Program-made: the position numbers and the translations under genes
The notes under the pieces: generated by a model
Told to the model about the DNA's origin: nothing
Databases searched by the model: none
What the model saw: only the letters and a program-made list of their open reading frames with translations
DNA from: JBGSYJ01 sp041748075
GTDB taxonomy: Bacteria; Acidobacteriota; Thermoanaerobaculia; Gp7-AA8
DNA: 12,363 nucleotides
Reading direction: 5' to 3'
Assembly (NCBI GenBank): GCA_041748075.1
Contig: JBGTDX010000101.1
Span: 1 to 12,363 of the forward strand
In this document: positions 1 through 6,620 of the stretch, piece by piece
How positions within the stretch are numbered: position 1 is the first letter of the stretch
Layout: each line of letters begins with the position of its first letter

Positions 1-1
1 C

Positions 2-130
2 AATTGGTTCGAGTTCGCGCCAATCCATGAGGCTGAGTTCAACACGTTGCTTTCCGAGCTGCGTGCAGCAGAGGAATGGAAGTACGTTGACAGAGAAGTC
101 GACATCCGTCTCATGCGCGAAGATGTCTAA
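2..130 (+). CDS. C-terminal end of an unidentified cassette protein (5' truncated by window)
   Basis: An open frame enters from the left edge and gives 42 residues starting NWFEFAPIHEAEF and ending REVDIRLMREDV, then stops at TAA. The composition (balanced charged and hydrophobic residues, WKYVDREVDIRL near the end) looks like real protein rather than a chance frame. The stop codon lies inside GTCTAAC, the R'' box of the attC that follows, so gene and site form one cassette. I cannot name the family with confidence. A short mixed alpha/beta fold such as the antibiotic-biosynthesis-monooxygenase-like barrels would be compatible, but that is a guess from a fragment. Confidence 0.72.
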   Translation, partial: NWFEFAPIHEAEFNTLLSELRAAEEWKYVDREVDIRLMREDV

Positions 131-181
131 CCCTTCGTTCAGGCGGACGCCTGACGGCGCCGCTTAACTCAAACGTTAGAC
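125..181 (+). repeat. attC site 1 (57 bp, short type)
   Basis: The site starts with GTCTAAC (125-131) and ends with GTTAGAC (175-181), which are exact reverse complements and fit the R'' and R' consensus. Between them gttcaggcgg pairs with ccgcttaac, leaving one unpaired base in the left arm, as expected for L''/L'. At 57 bp it is the shortest site here and unrelated in sequence to the larger families. It ends the cassette of the truncated first gene. Crossover would fall after G175. Confidence 0.85.
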
Positions 182-606
182 CGCCTGGAACCAAAATGCA
201 GTGAGGCGAACCGGCGCTCACTGGACCAGGAGTCGAAGGCTGGTTTCGGTTTGCGGATGCGGTTTCGTCCGTCGGCTCACTCCGCACAACCTCCCGCGTG
301 ATCGGTCAAGGAAAGCAAGTCTGGTTTCGCCGCGGCTGCTCGTCTCTGCCCTTGGCGTGCTCCACCCGGTGACGGTTCATGCTCATGCAAAGTCTTCGTG
401 TCGCCGCCTCCCGCGTCGTGGATAGCGAAGCAAAGGCTGGTTTCGCTTCGGCTACACGGTGCCAGCCCGTCGGCTTGCTCCGCCTCCACTGCCTTTTCGT
501 CGGCCGGAGTCGCGAAGCTGGGTTACGCTCAGGCCTGCGCACGCGTCGCTCTAACCTCGGCGCCAGAAAGATCAGATCGCGAGGCGGCAACTGGTTCAGA
601 ACGGCG
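182..606 (+). other. Body of cassette 1: no convincing gene, degenerate internal repeats
   Basis: This 425-bp stretch between two attC sites holds no frame with convincing protein character. It contains four degenerate copies of a motif close to aaggCTGGTTTCGct, centred near 241, 322, 438 and 519. The spacings are 81, 116 and 81 bp. Companion motifs recur around them: CCTCCCGCGT at about 291 and 408, and GTCGGCT followed by CTCCGC at about 271 and 469. A hairpin AGTGAG/CTCACT sits at 200-222 just inside the cassette start. The stretch could be a non-coding cassette specifying a structured RNA, or a decayed gene with repeats. I see no promoter or terminator of good quality. Confidence 0.55.
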
Positions 607-612
607 GTCTAA
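379..612 (+). CDS. Doubtful 77-residue arginine-rich frame in cassette 1
   Basis: This ATG-initiated frame would give 77 residues and stop at the TAA inside GTCTAAC of attC site 2, the position where several real cassette genes here also end. Against it, the product is rich in Arg, Ser and Gly, has no domain I recognise, and spans two copies of the internal DNA repeat. There is no good ribosome binding site before the start. A stop in that TAA happens by chance in one frame of three. I list it because it is the only frame that fits cassette architecture. A non-coding cassette is the more likely reading. Confidence 0.18.
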   Translation: MLMQSLRVAASRVVDSEAKAGFASATRCQPVGLLRLHCLFVGRSREAGLRSGLRTRRSNLGARKIRSRGGNWFRTAV

Positions 613-709
613 CATGGCCCTTGCACCCGACGTGAACGCGCGCCTCAAGTGTCGTAACCTGCTAGAATGGCTCGTGCGCGTTCACGCGGGTGAACGGCGA
701 ACGTTGGGC
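607..709 (+). repeat. attC site 2 (103 bp)
   Basis: R'' is GTCTAAC at 607-613 and R' is GTTGGGC at 703-709, which still fits GTTRRRY. The arms cacccg-A-cgtgaacgcgc and gcgcgttcacgcgggtg pair almost perfectly, with a single extra A in the left arm, the usual extrahelical base. About 35 bases between the arms form the variable end. The site closes cassette 1, and the membrane-protein gene begins about 20-40 bp after its R' box. Confidence 0.87.
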
Positions 710-747
710 GGCTTAGGTATCGTATCTCGATGTCAAAGGAGGACGGT

Positions 748-1191
748 GTGCGAGGCACCAACTGGATCCGCATCGTTCTCTGCGGAGTCGTTGCGGGAGT
801 TGTCTGGCATTTCCTCTCCGCTATTTTCCTCTCTCTCTTCGCGCAAGACCTCGTGGCATTCGTAGAAAAGGGCGGTTCCGACCCGCGGTCGGGCGGCGCG
901 TTTTTTTTCGTCATAGACCTTATGATGGGCATCTGGGCAGTGTGGCTTTATTCGGCCATCGCTCCGCGGTACGGCGCTGGGCCGAGTACTGCCGCCGTCG
1001 CGGGCTTTGCGTGGTGGACGATCAAGAGCTTGCAGAGTGCTAAATGGGTGGGGCTCGGATTGCTTCCACGAGGGGTCGCCCTCATACCGCTCGTGACGAC
1101 GCTGGTTGGCGTTCTCGTGGCGTCAGTCCTGGGCGCGTGGCTGTATGACCGGGTGGACAGGCCTGCCGCCAAGGGGCTTGCCGCGACATGA
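748..1191 (+). CDS. Four-helix integral membrane protein of unknown function
   Basis: The product is a small membrane protein of 147 residues, or 153 if translation starts at ATG 730. I prefer GTG 748 because AAAGGAGG at 735-742 is an excellent ribosome binding site five bases before it, whereas ATG 730 has none. Numbering from ATG 730, hydrophobic segments fall at about 14-38, 57-76, 85-105 and 116-139. Short loops between them carry motifs such as WLYSAIAPRYGAGP. This layout resembles a widespread group of uncharacterised four-helix proteins of about 150 residues from environmental bacteria, with a conserved WLYxAIxPRxGxGP-like loop. No catalytic residues are evident. It is the single gene of cassette 2, with about 60 bp between its stop and attC site 3. 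Confidence 0.83.
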   Translation: MRGTNWIRIVLCGVVAGVVWHFLSAIFLSLFAQDLVAFVEKGGSDPRSGGAFFFVIDLMMGIWAVWLYSAIAPRYGAGPSTAAVAGFAWWTIKSLQSAKWVGLGLLPRGVALIPLVTTLVGVLVASVLGAWLYDRVDRPAAKGLAAT

Positions 1192-1251
1192 GAGACGGAT
1201 ACCGGCCACGGCCTGCCGCGGGCGCAACGCAAGGTGCCGTGTCGAGGGGCC

Positions 1252-1313
1252 GTCTAACCCGCGGCTGCAGCGGACAGGCTTGCGCCTGTCGCTGAGCCGC
1301 ACGTCCGTTAGGT
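1252..1313 (+). repeat. attC site 3 (62 bp)
   Basis: GTCTAAC (1252-1258) and GTTAGGT (1307-1313) bound a compact hairpin. The arm gcggct-G-cagcg-G-acaggc pairs with gcctgtcgctgagccgc, leaving two single unpaired G residues in the left arm. This is the asymmetric bulge pattern that directs integrase to the bottom strand. The terminal loop is only a few bases long. It closes the membrane-protein cassette. Confidence 0.88.
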
Positions 1314-1326
1314 ACCTGAAGGCGCG

Positions 1327-1851
1327 ATGAGTACGTGGAACGTTGACGACGAACAGAAGGCCCAGCTTCCTGCCCTTCCTGAAACAGGAATGGGCTTTCA
1401 GCTTGTCGAGGCGACGTTTTGGGGCGATCGAAAACAGTTTCTCGTCTTCAATGCCACGTCCGCAGTCGATCTATCGCCTCTTGATCTCGATTTCAGTTCG
1501 GATCCCGCCGCGATATCTCGGAATGAACTCCGGATCATCCATGAAATGCAGCGGACTACCAATCTACATTTCGCCGCACCGGGGCCTCATTCGTTTCAAC
1601 TCCTAGGCAGTCGTGTGGCGGCGTCGGCGACTGGCGCGACACTCACGGTCGTCGCCGCGACACCTAGCAGTCTCATAAAGCACACCGTACTTGCGAACGA
1701 CCGCGTGTCTCATCGCTTTAGCGCTTTCCATCCTGATCGCCGAGTCGACCCGGTGTCAGGAGACTTTGTGCCGGGGCTTACGCGTGTCCTGAATCGGAGC
1801 TACCGTTCGTCCCAACAGGGTTTGCCGCAGTCGGACGATCTGCTCTTTTAA
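1327..1851 (+). CDS. Conserved-looking hypothetical protein, 174 residues
   Basis: The product is a soluble protein of 174 residues with no signal peptide and no membrane segment. The N-terminal part (about 12-50) reads LPALPETGMGFQLVEATFW followed by a stretch of alternating hydrophobic residues, suggesting a beta-rich domain. The middle (about 85-120) is Ala/Thr-rich. I do not recognise a family, and no metal-binding or catalytic motif stands out. The start is ATG 1327, 14 bp after the R' box of attC site 3, with a weak GAAGG-like ribosome binding site just upstream, the usual geometry of a cassette gene. It is the only gene in cassette 3. About 40 bp separate its stop from attC site 4. Confidence 0.72.
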   Translation: MSTWNVDDEQKAQLPALPETGMGFQLVEATFWGDRKQFLVFNATSAVDLSPLDLDFSSDPAAISRNELRIIHEMQRTTNLHFAAPGPHSFQLLGSRVAASATGATLTVVAATPSSLIKHTVLANDRVSHRFSAFHPDRRVDPVSGDFVPGLTRVLNRSYRSSQQGLPQSDDLLF

Positions 1852-1893
1852 ATACGCTTCCGGCATCGCACCACTACGTCGTTATTGCACCTG

Positions 1894-1993
1894 CCGGAAC
1901 TACCGCACCGGACACGAACCGCACGTTGCTGTGTCTCCAGTTCTATACTATTCGGCGTGCGGTTCGCGCCGGTGAACCGCAGGAATGTTAGAC
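1894..1993 (+). repeat. attC site 4 (family A, about 100 bp)
   Basis: This is the first of four family A copies. R' is GTTAGAC at 1987-1993. The R'' box is eroded (ccggaac at 1894-1900). The core shared with the other copies runs from the left arm accgga-cacgaaccgc through ttgctgtgtctccag and ctatactattcggcgt to the right arm gcggttcgcgccggtg. The arms pair with a small bulge on the left side. Placement of the left edge is approximate because R'' is degenerate. Confidence 0.8.
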
Positions 1994-2008
1994 CGCTAGG
2001 CACTCAGC

Positions 2009-2455
2009 ATGCGTTGGAAACTGCGACCTGCTACTCAGGGTGATCGCCATTTTCTGTATCGTCTCCACGAGACGACCATGCGCGACGTGATTGAGAGTAC
2101 CTGGGGATGGGATGAGGAGTGGCAACGGGCGGACTTCGAGAAGCGCTTCCAACAGAGTCCCTACTTCATGGTCGAAATCGACGACGTCGCCGTCGGTACG
2201 GTCTGCGTCGAACGCCGGCCGGATTGCCTGTACATCCTCGAGCTTCAGTTGTTGCCGGCGTATCAGGGGCTTGGTATCGGCAGTGAAGTTGTTCGGAGCA
2301 TCATTCGTGATGCCGCCACCGAGCAACTTCCTATAGAGTTGTCCGTGGTTCCGGCGAACACCCGGGCCAGGCGCTTGTACGAGCGGCTTGGGTTCGAGGT
2401 CACGAATGTAGATCCGCCGTTCATTCGGATGTCGCATTCGGGAAACGCGGTCTAA
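2009..2455 (+). CDS. GNAT-family N-acetyltransferase
   Basis: The 148-residue product has the size and motif order of a single-domain GNAT enzyme, which moves an acetyl group from acetyl-CoA to an amine. The acetyl-CoA loop is LLPAYQGLGIGSEV at about 81-94 (the Q/RxxGxG/A motif A). Motif B follows as VVPANTRARRLYERLGFEV at about 113-131, with the usual Asn and Tyr. The N-terminal half (RPATQGDRHFLYRLH, about 6-20) is the typical first strand and helix. The substrate cannot be told from sequence. Translation starts at ATG 2009, 15 bp after attC site 4, with only a weak ribosome binding site. It ends at the TAA inside GTCTAAC of attC site 5, making a textbook single-gene cassette. Confidence 0.9.
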   Translation: MRWKLRPATQGDRHFLYRLHETTMRDVIESTWGWDEEWQRADFEKRFQQSPYFMVEIDDVAVGTVCVERRPDCLYILELQLLPAYQGLGIGSEVVRSIIRDAATEQLPIELSVVPANTRARRLYERLGFEVTNVDPPFIRMSHSGNAV

Positions 2456-2555
2456 CTCGGCGCTGCGCCGGACACCAACCCGCTCGCGACTACTCCGCGA
2501 GGGCTATACTTCAAAGCGTGCGGGTTGGCGCCGGTGAGCGCCAGATCCGTTAGGC
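2450..2555 (+). repeat. attC site 5 (family B, 106 bp)
   Basis: GTCTAAC (2450-2456) and GTTAGGC (2549-2555) are intact. The arms are gccgga-caccaacccgc on the left and gcgggttggcgccgg on the right. The variable end carries its own small hairpin, ctcgcg/cgcgag, and then ctatacttcaaagcgt. The ctatact block is shared with family A, so the two families appear related. A second family B copy lies near 12111. Confidence 0.9.
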
Positions 2556-2573
2556 CACATTGAGGAAGCGAGA

Positions 2574-3419
2574 ATGCCCGGTGCCAAGATCACGCTGTTC
2601 CTCGTCCACGGCGACCCCAAGCGCCTTCGCACGGCCGAAATCTCCAACTGGTCGGGAAAGGCGGTGTCAGGTCCCCGCACTGAATTCGAAAGTGTTTTGG
2701 CTCGAGAGGAGTGTGAAAAGTCCGGAATCTACCTTCTTTCTGGCGTCGATCCGCAGTCAGGCCGCCCTGCGGTCTACGTCGGCGAAGCCGAGTGCATTCG
2801 CGACCGCATCAAGGGTCATGTCGATAGAGATTTCTGGAATCAGGTGACGTACTTCGTTAGCAAAGATGAGAACCTGACGAAGGGACACGTGCGGTACCTC
2901 GAGGGCAAGTTGATCGAGGCTGCGCGGTCCGCAGACCGTGCTCTCGTCACCAACGGACAGGGGAGCAGCTCTCGTCTTCCCGAGGCAGACCGAGCCGAGA
3001 TGGAGGTCTTTTTGGAGAAGGTCATTCAGCTCTTGCCGGTCCTCGGAATCGATCATTTCGTTCCCATTGCGAAGCCTGTCGACGAGGCACCAAGCAACCA
3101 AGTTCTCTGCTGCGAAATCAAGGGCGTGATCGCCAAAGGATTCAGGATGGCAAACGGATTTCTCGTCCTGAAAGACTCTGAGGCGGTCTTGCTTGAGCGC
3201 CCATCGTCCGAGAAGTGGCCATGGACCCGCAATCTGCGGCAGAAGTTGCGCGACGAGCAACGGCTACTCGAGAAACAAGACCGACTGGTGTTCAAAGAGG
3301 ACGTGGAGTTTGCGAGTCCAAGCGCAGCGGCGGCTGTGGTTCACGGCGGGCACGCGAACGGCTTGACTGCTTGGAAAAGCGCCCAAGGTGTGACGCTCAA
3401 AGACCTCGAAGCTGGGTAG
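2574..3419 (+). CDS. GIY-YIG nuclease-like protein with C-terminal DUF4357-like domain
   Basis: The 281-residue product opens with about 45 residues of N-terminal extension, then a GIY-YIG domain. GIY is at 51-53, YVG at 68-70, and R78 with H82 sit in the following helix. The likely metal-binding glutamate is E110 in RYLEGKL, and N127 lies in the loop after it. These match the catalytic set of GIY-YIG endonucleases, so it is probably active. A charged linker follows at about 135-175. The C-terminal part (about 190-279: GFLVLKDSEAVL..., LRQKLRDEQRL, SPSAAAAVVHGGHANGLTAWK) fits DUF4357, a domain often fused to this nuclease. GAGGAAG at 2562-2568 is a good ribosome binding site five bases before ATG 2574. 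It is the sole gene of cassette 5. A role in DNA processing or defence is inference; the fused domain is uncharacterised. Confidence 0.9.
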   Translation: MPGAKITLFLVHGDPKRLRTAEISNWSGKAVSGPRTEFESVLAREECEKSGIYLLSGVDPQSGRPAVYVGEAECIRDRIKGHVDRDFWNQVTYFVSKDENLTKGHVRYLEGKLIEAARSADRALVTNGQGSSSRLPEADRAEMEVFLEKVIQLLPVLGIDHFVPIAKPVDEAPSNQVLCCEIKGVIAKGFRMANGFLVLKDSEAVLLERPSSEKWPWTRNLRQKLRDEQRLLEKQDRLVFKEDVEFASPSAAAAVVHGGHANGLTAWKSAQGVTLKDLEAG

Positions 3420-3447
3420 GTCCGCACATAGGTGCCGCCGCAATGTC

Positions 3448-3551
3448 GCCTAGCTGGCGGTTGCACCGGACGCGAACCGCGTGTTGCTGTGTCTCCAGCT
3501 CTATACTATTCGGCGTGCTGTTCGCGCCGGTGAACCGCAGGAACGTTAGGC
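3448..3551 (+). repeat. attC site 6 (family A, 104 bp)
   Basis: R' is a perfect GTTAGGC at 3545-3551 and R'' is slightly eroded (GCCTAGC at 3448-3454). The left arm caccgg-A-cgcgaaccgc shows the single extra A relative to the right arm. The right arm has one substitution (gctgttcgcgccggtg). The core is nearly identical to that of site 4. This is the last intact attC before a 5-kb stretch with none. Confidence 0.9.
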
Positions 3552-3596
3552 GGTATGGGATCGAGTCAAGATGACCATGAGCTTTGGAGGCCATGA

Positions 3597-4412
3597 ATGA
3601 CAAGCATGAGCGGCAAGGTCGCTCTGGTTACTGGTGCAAGCAGTGGAATCGGGCGAGCAACGGCCGAGGCATTCGTGGCGAAGGGAGCCAAGGTTGCGCT
3701 TGCCGCACGGCGCGAGGACGAGTTGGCTGGGCTCGTCAGTGAGCTCGAGGCCCAGGGAGGCGTGGCAACCTTCGTAAGGACGGATGTTTCCGCTGCGAAG
3801 GATGTGGAACGGATGGTTGAACACACGATGGAAACCTTTGGGCGCCTCGACTACGCCGTGAACAACGCCGGCATTGAGGGGCAGTTGTCTGGAATCACGG
3901 ATTTGCCCGAGGAAGAATGGGACCGCGTTCCCGATATCAACCTGAAAGGCACCTTTCTCTGCATGAAGTACGAGGCTAGAGCCATGCTTGCGGGCCGGCA
4001 TGGCGGTTCGATCGTCAATATCGGCTCCGTAAACTCTTTTCTTGGTTTCCCCACGGGCTCGGCCTATGTCGCATCGAAACACGGACAGATTGGGCTGACG
4101 ACTAGTGTTTCTGCGGAGCTGGCGTCACAGGGGATAAGGGTTAATCTGGTGTGTCCAGGAGTTATCGATACACCGATGCATCGCCGGCTGCGGGGGCTTA
4201 TCGGTGATGAGATGTTCGATGAAGTCCTGAAGACACGGGTTCATATCAGACGCGCGGGACGCCCGGAGGAAATCGCTCGATCAATCGTATTCCTGTGCTC
4301 AGATGAGGCGAGCTACATCACTGGCACCACTCTTACGCCCGATGGCGGGTTCGCTTTGACGATCCGACTTCACGTTGCATCGCCGCCTACTACCGATTGC
4401 AGCGGTCCTTGA
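3597..4412 (+). CDS. Short-chain dehydrogenase/reductase (classical SDR)
   Basis: The product is a classical SDR of 271 residues, a cytoplasmic NAD(P)-dependent oxidoreductase. The nucleotide-binding TGASSGIG is at 12-19 and NNAG at 89-92. The catalytic tetrad is N115, S144, Y157 and K161 (SAYVASK), with the PG motif at 187-188. The pair R38-R39 after the second strand (AARRED) suggests NADPH preference. The substrate is unknown. GGAGG at 3586-3590, six bases before ATG 3597, fixes the start; ATG 3593 is out of frame. Most SDRs of this type end a few residues after the TLTPDGGFALT motif, but this one runs on for 16 residues that look non-conserved, as if an original stop had been lost. No attC follows it. 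The next gene starts about 115 bp downstream. Confidence 0.94.
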   Translation: MTSMSGKVALVTGASSGIGRATAEAFVAKGAKVALAARREDELAGLVSELEAQGGVATFVRTDVSAAKDVERMVEHTMETFGRLDYAVNNAGIEGQLSGITDLPEEEWDRVPDINLKGTFLCMKYEARAMLAGRHGGSIVNIGSVNSFLGFPTGSAYVASKHGQIGLTTSVSAELASQGIRVNLVCPGVIDTPMHRRLRGLIGDEMFDEVLKTRVHIRRAGRPEEIARSIVFLCSDEASYITGTTLTPDGGFALTIRLHVASPPTTDCSGP

Positions 4413-4528
4413 GAAGCGAAGTGCCAACATCCCAATGTCACTCCCCGGCCGCTGAAACGGAACACCAGGCGTCGAAGGGAGTCGCTTTCAGCAAACCAAC
4501 CACCAACACAGATCAGGAGGAATGCACA

Positions 4529-4810
4529 ATGACAACGGCAATGATATTCCACGAAGTTCAGGATGGCGCCGTCTGGGCAAAAGCCTGGAAGAAGGGACCC
4601 GGAAGCCGACATGAGATGTTCGGGAAACTTGGAATCAAGTGCCGTAACTTCCGCGACCCCGACAACCCCAATGCGACGGGCGTTATGGCAGAGATACCCG
4701 ATATGGAGAAATTCCAAGAGTTGCTGCAATCCGATGAAGGCCAGAAGGCGATGCGGGAGGACGGCCTGAAGGTTGAGACGATGCGAATGCTGGTCGAGTT
4801 CACCCCATAG
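4529..4810 (+). CDS. Small uncharacterised alpha/beta protein, 93 residues
   Basis: The product of 93 residues begins MTTAMIFHEVQDGAVWAKAW and ends METMRMLVEFTP-like (ETMRMLVEFTP). AGGAGG at 4515-4520, eight bases before ATG 4529, marks the start. The in-frame extension upstream to 4397 lacks a ribosome binding site and looks unlike protein. The pattern of a first strand (AMIFHEV), a helix, a second strand (GVMAEIP), a helix beginning DMEKFQELL and a last strand (ETMRMLVEF) suggests a ferredoxin-like dimeric barrel of the type seen in antibiotic-biosynthesis-monooxygenase and stress-responsive small proteins. I infer this from the pattern, not from a known signature. Its stop lies one base before the lipoprotein gene that follows, so the two are probably co-transcribed and translationally linked. 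Confidence 0.8.
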   Translation: MTTAMIFHEVQDGAVWAKAWKKGPGSRHEMFGKLGIKCRNFRDPDNPNATGVMAEIPDMEKFQELLQSDEGQKAMREDGLKVETMRMLVEFTP

Positions 4811-4811
4811 C

Positions 4812-6506
4812 ATGACAATCGGCAAACTTCCTGGACGGACACCCCGTGGATCGGTGGCGCGCACACGTCGTCTTGGCTTCCTGTGCCTCGTTACCGGTCT
4901 GATGGTCGTTTCACTCGCGGGATGCGCGGACGAAACGGAACACGAGGTTTCTCAGCACGCCGGCCATCCCCTGGGCACCGTTAACTTCCCCGTCACCTGC
5001 ACCGAACAGGCTCAGGTGGAGTTCAATCGGGCGGTTGCCCTCCTGCATCACATGACGTATCCACAGGCACGGGAAGCATTCGAGCAGATCACTGTGACCG
5101 ACCCCCGGTGTGCCATGGCGCAGTGGGGTATCGCGATGACGTTGTTTCAGCCGCTCTGGCCCACGCGGCCAGGATTGGAAGCGCGCCAGCGGGGATGGGA
5201 CGCCGTGCAGAAGGCCAAAGCGCTTGAGTTGCCGACGGAGCGGGAACGGCTCTTCGTGGCGGCGGCGGAGGCGTTCTTCCTCGAGCCGCTGGGGTCCGAT
5301 TACTGGCTCCGCATCCGCCGATGGGAGCAGGCTTCAGAAAAGCTCTATGCGGCTTTTCCGGATGACCCCGAGGCAACCGCGTTCTACGCCCTGGCGCATT
5401 TGGCGACCGCCCCTGCCAATGCCATTTCCCGAGCACATTCCGACCGAGCCGCCGAAATGCTCCTCAGTGTGTATGAGCGTAATCCTGACCACCCGGGCGC
5501 CATGCACTATCTGGTCCACGCCAACGACGTGCCGGGTCGCGAACGGGAATCTCTGGAGATCACACGTAAGTACGAGGTGACCGCTCCGCGCAATCCACAC
5601 GCGCTCCATATGCCGACCCATATCTACACGCGCCTCGGCGACTGGAACGGCGTGATCCGGGGAAACCTGCGGGCCGCAGAAGCGGCCTTGGAGTATCCCG
5701 CAGGCGATCACGGAGAGCTCGTTTGGGACGAGTTCCCCCACGCGATCGAGTATCTCGTCTATGCCTATCTCCAGAAAGGCGCGGATGATGAAGCCGCCGC
5801 GCAATTAAGGCGGCTGCACGCAACCGCCCGGTTGGAACCTACTCTCAAAACGGCTTTTCACCTGGCGTCCATACCGGCCCGTTACGCGCTGGAGCGGCGC
5901 GCTTGGAACGAGGCTGCGCTGCTTGCCTCACGCGAGCCCGCGACCCTCGACTGGGACCGCTTCGCCTGGCCGGAGGCGATCATGCAGTTCGCGCGCGGAT
6001 TGGGCGTGGCACACCTGGGTAACGTCAACGAGGCCAAGGCTGCCGGCCAGCGTCTCGATGAGCTTGAAGCTGCGACCCGCGAGGCGGGGGAGGAGCTGTT
6101 TGCCCGGAACATCCAAGTGCTTCGCCTCGAACTGAACGCCTGGGTCGCCCACGTGGAAGGACAACGGGAATCCAGCGTTGCGCTAATGCGAGAGGCAGCC
6201 GAGCTCGAGGCCTCAACGCCGAAGCACGCTGTGACGCCGGGCCCCACTCTTCCCGCCCACGAACAATTGGGAGATCTTTTCATGGAGCAGAACCAGCCTG
6301 GAGAAGCGCTCGCGGCATACCAGCGATCGATGGCGTTCTATCCGAGGCGCTACAACGGCCTGCTGGGTGCTGCTCGGGCGGCGCGTGCGCTCGGTGACGA
6401 ATCCCTGGCGCGTACCTTCTATCAGCAGTTTCTGGAACTTGCCAATGATGGGAAGCGACAGCCCGCCGTGAAAGAGGCACAGGAATATGTCGCCTACCGG
6501 AAGTAA
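4812..6506 (+). CDS. Tetratricopeptide-repeat lipoprotein, 564 residues
   Basis: I start this protein at ATG 4812, one base after the preceding stop. That gives a basic N-terminus (RTRR, about 17-20), a hydrophobic core and the lipobox LAGC with lipidated Cys38, so it should be exported and membrane-anchored. An upstream in-frame ATG at 4773 would overlap the neighbour and bury the signal peptide. The mature part is helical, with TPR-like units at about 66-115, 185-225, 310-340 and 484-545. The central segment around 226-280 contains DHPGAMHYLVHANDVPG and NPHALHMPTHIYTRLGDW. These His-rich stretches appear in a recurring group of uncharacterised TPR proteins of environmental bacteria. TPR arrays normally hold protein partners, but whether the His residues bind metal is unknown. 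It sits between the small protein and the propeller lipoprotein in one transcription direction. Confidence 0.88.
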   Translation: MTIGKLPGRTPRGSVARTRRLGFLCLVTGLMVVSLAGCADETEHEVSQHAGHPLGTVNFPVTCTEQAQVEFNRAVALLHHMTYPQAREAFEQITVTDPRCAMAQWGIAMTLFQPLWPTRPGLEARQRGWDAVQKAKALELPTERERLFVAAAEAFFLEPLGSDYWLRIRRWEQASEKLYAAFPDDPEATAFYALAHLATAPANAISRAHSDRAAEMLLSVYERNPDHPGAMHYLVHANDVPGRERESLEITRKYEVTAPRNPHALHMPTHIYTRLGDWNGVIRGNLRAAEAALEYPAGDHGELVWDEFPHAIEYLVYAYLQKGADDEAAAQLRRLHATARLEPTLKTAFHLASIPARYALERRAWNEAALLASREPATLDWDRFAWPEAIMQFARGLGVAHLGNVNEAKAAGQRLDELEAATREAGEELFARNIQVLRLELNAWVAHVEGQRESSVALMREAAELEASTPKHAVTPGPTLPAHEQLGDLFMEQNQPGEALAAYQRSMAFYPRRYNGLLGAARAARALGDESLARTFYQQFLELANDGKRQPAVKEAQEYVAYRK

Positions 6507-6620
6507 TCCAGTCGCAAGACCGCCACGCCTCTTGGAGTCCACTTGACCAGCCTGGGCAATGCCGTGCTGTGGAGTGAAACTGCCAATGGTTGGCTGCGGG
6601 TCGCTCGTAGGGGGACGCGC

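Noticed and set aside
398..865. 155-residue plus-strand frame crossing attC site 2
   Set aside because: It runs through the recombination site and into the membrane-protein gene in another frame. The product is Arg/Ser-rich with no domain character.
1988..2437. 149-residue minus-strand frame
   Set aside because: It is the exact antisense of the GNAT gene, which has clear motifs, a cassette position and a stop in the attC box.
4413..4528. Inverted repeat gctgaaa/tttcagc in the gap after the SDR gene, as a lost attC or terminator
   Set aside because: The arms are only seven bases and about 30 bases apart. There are no R boxes and no T run.
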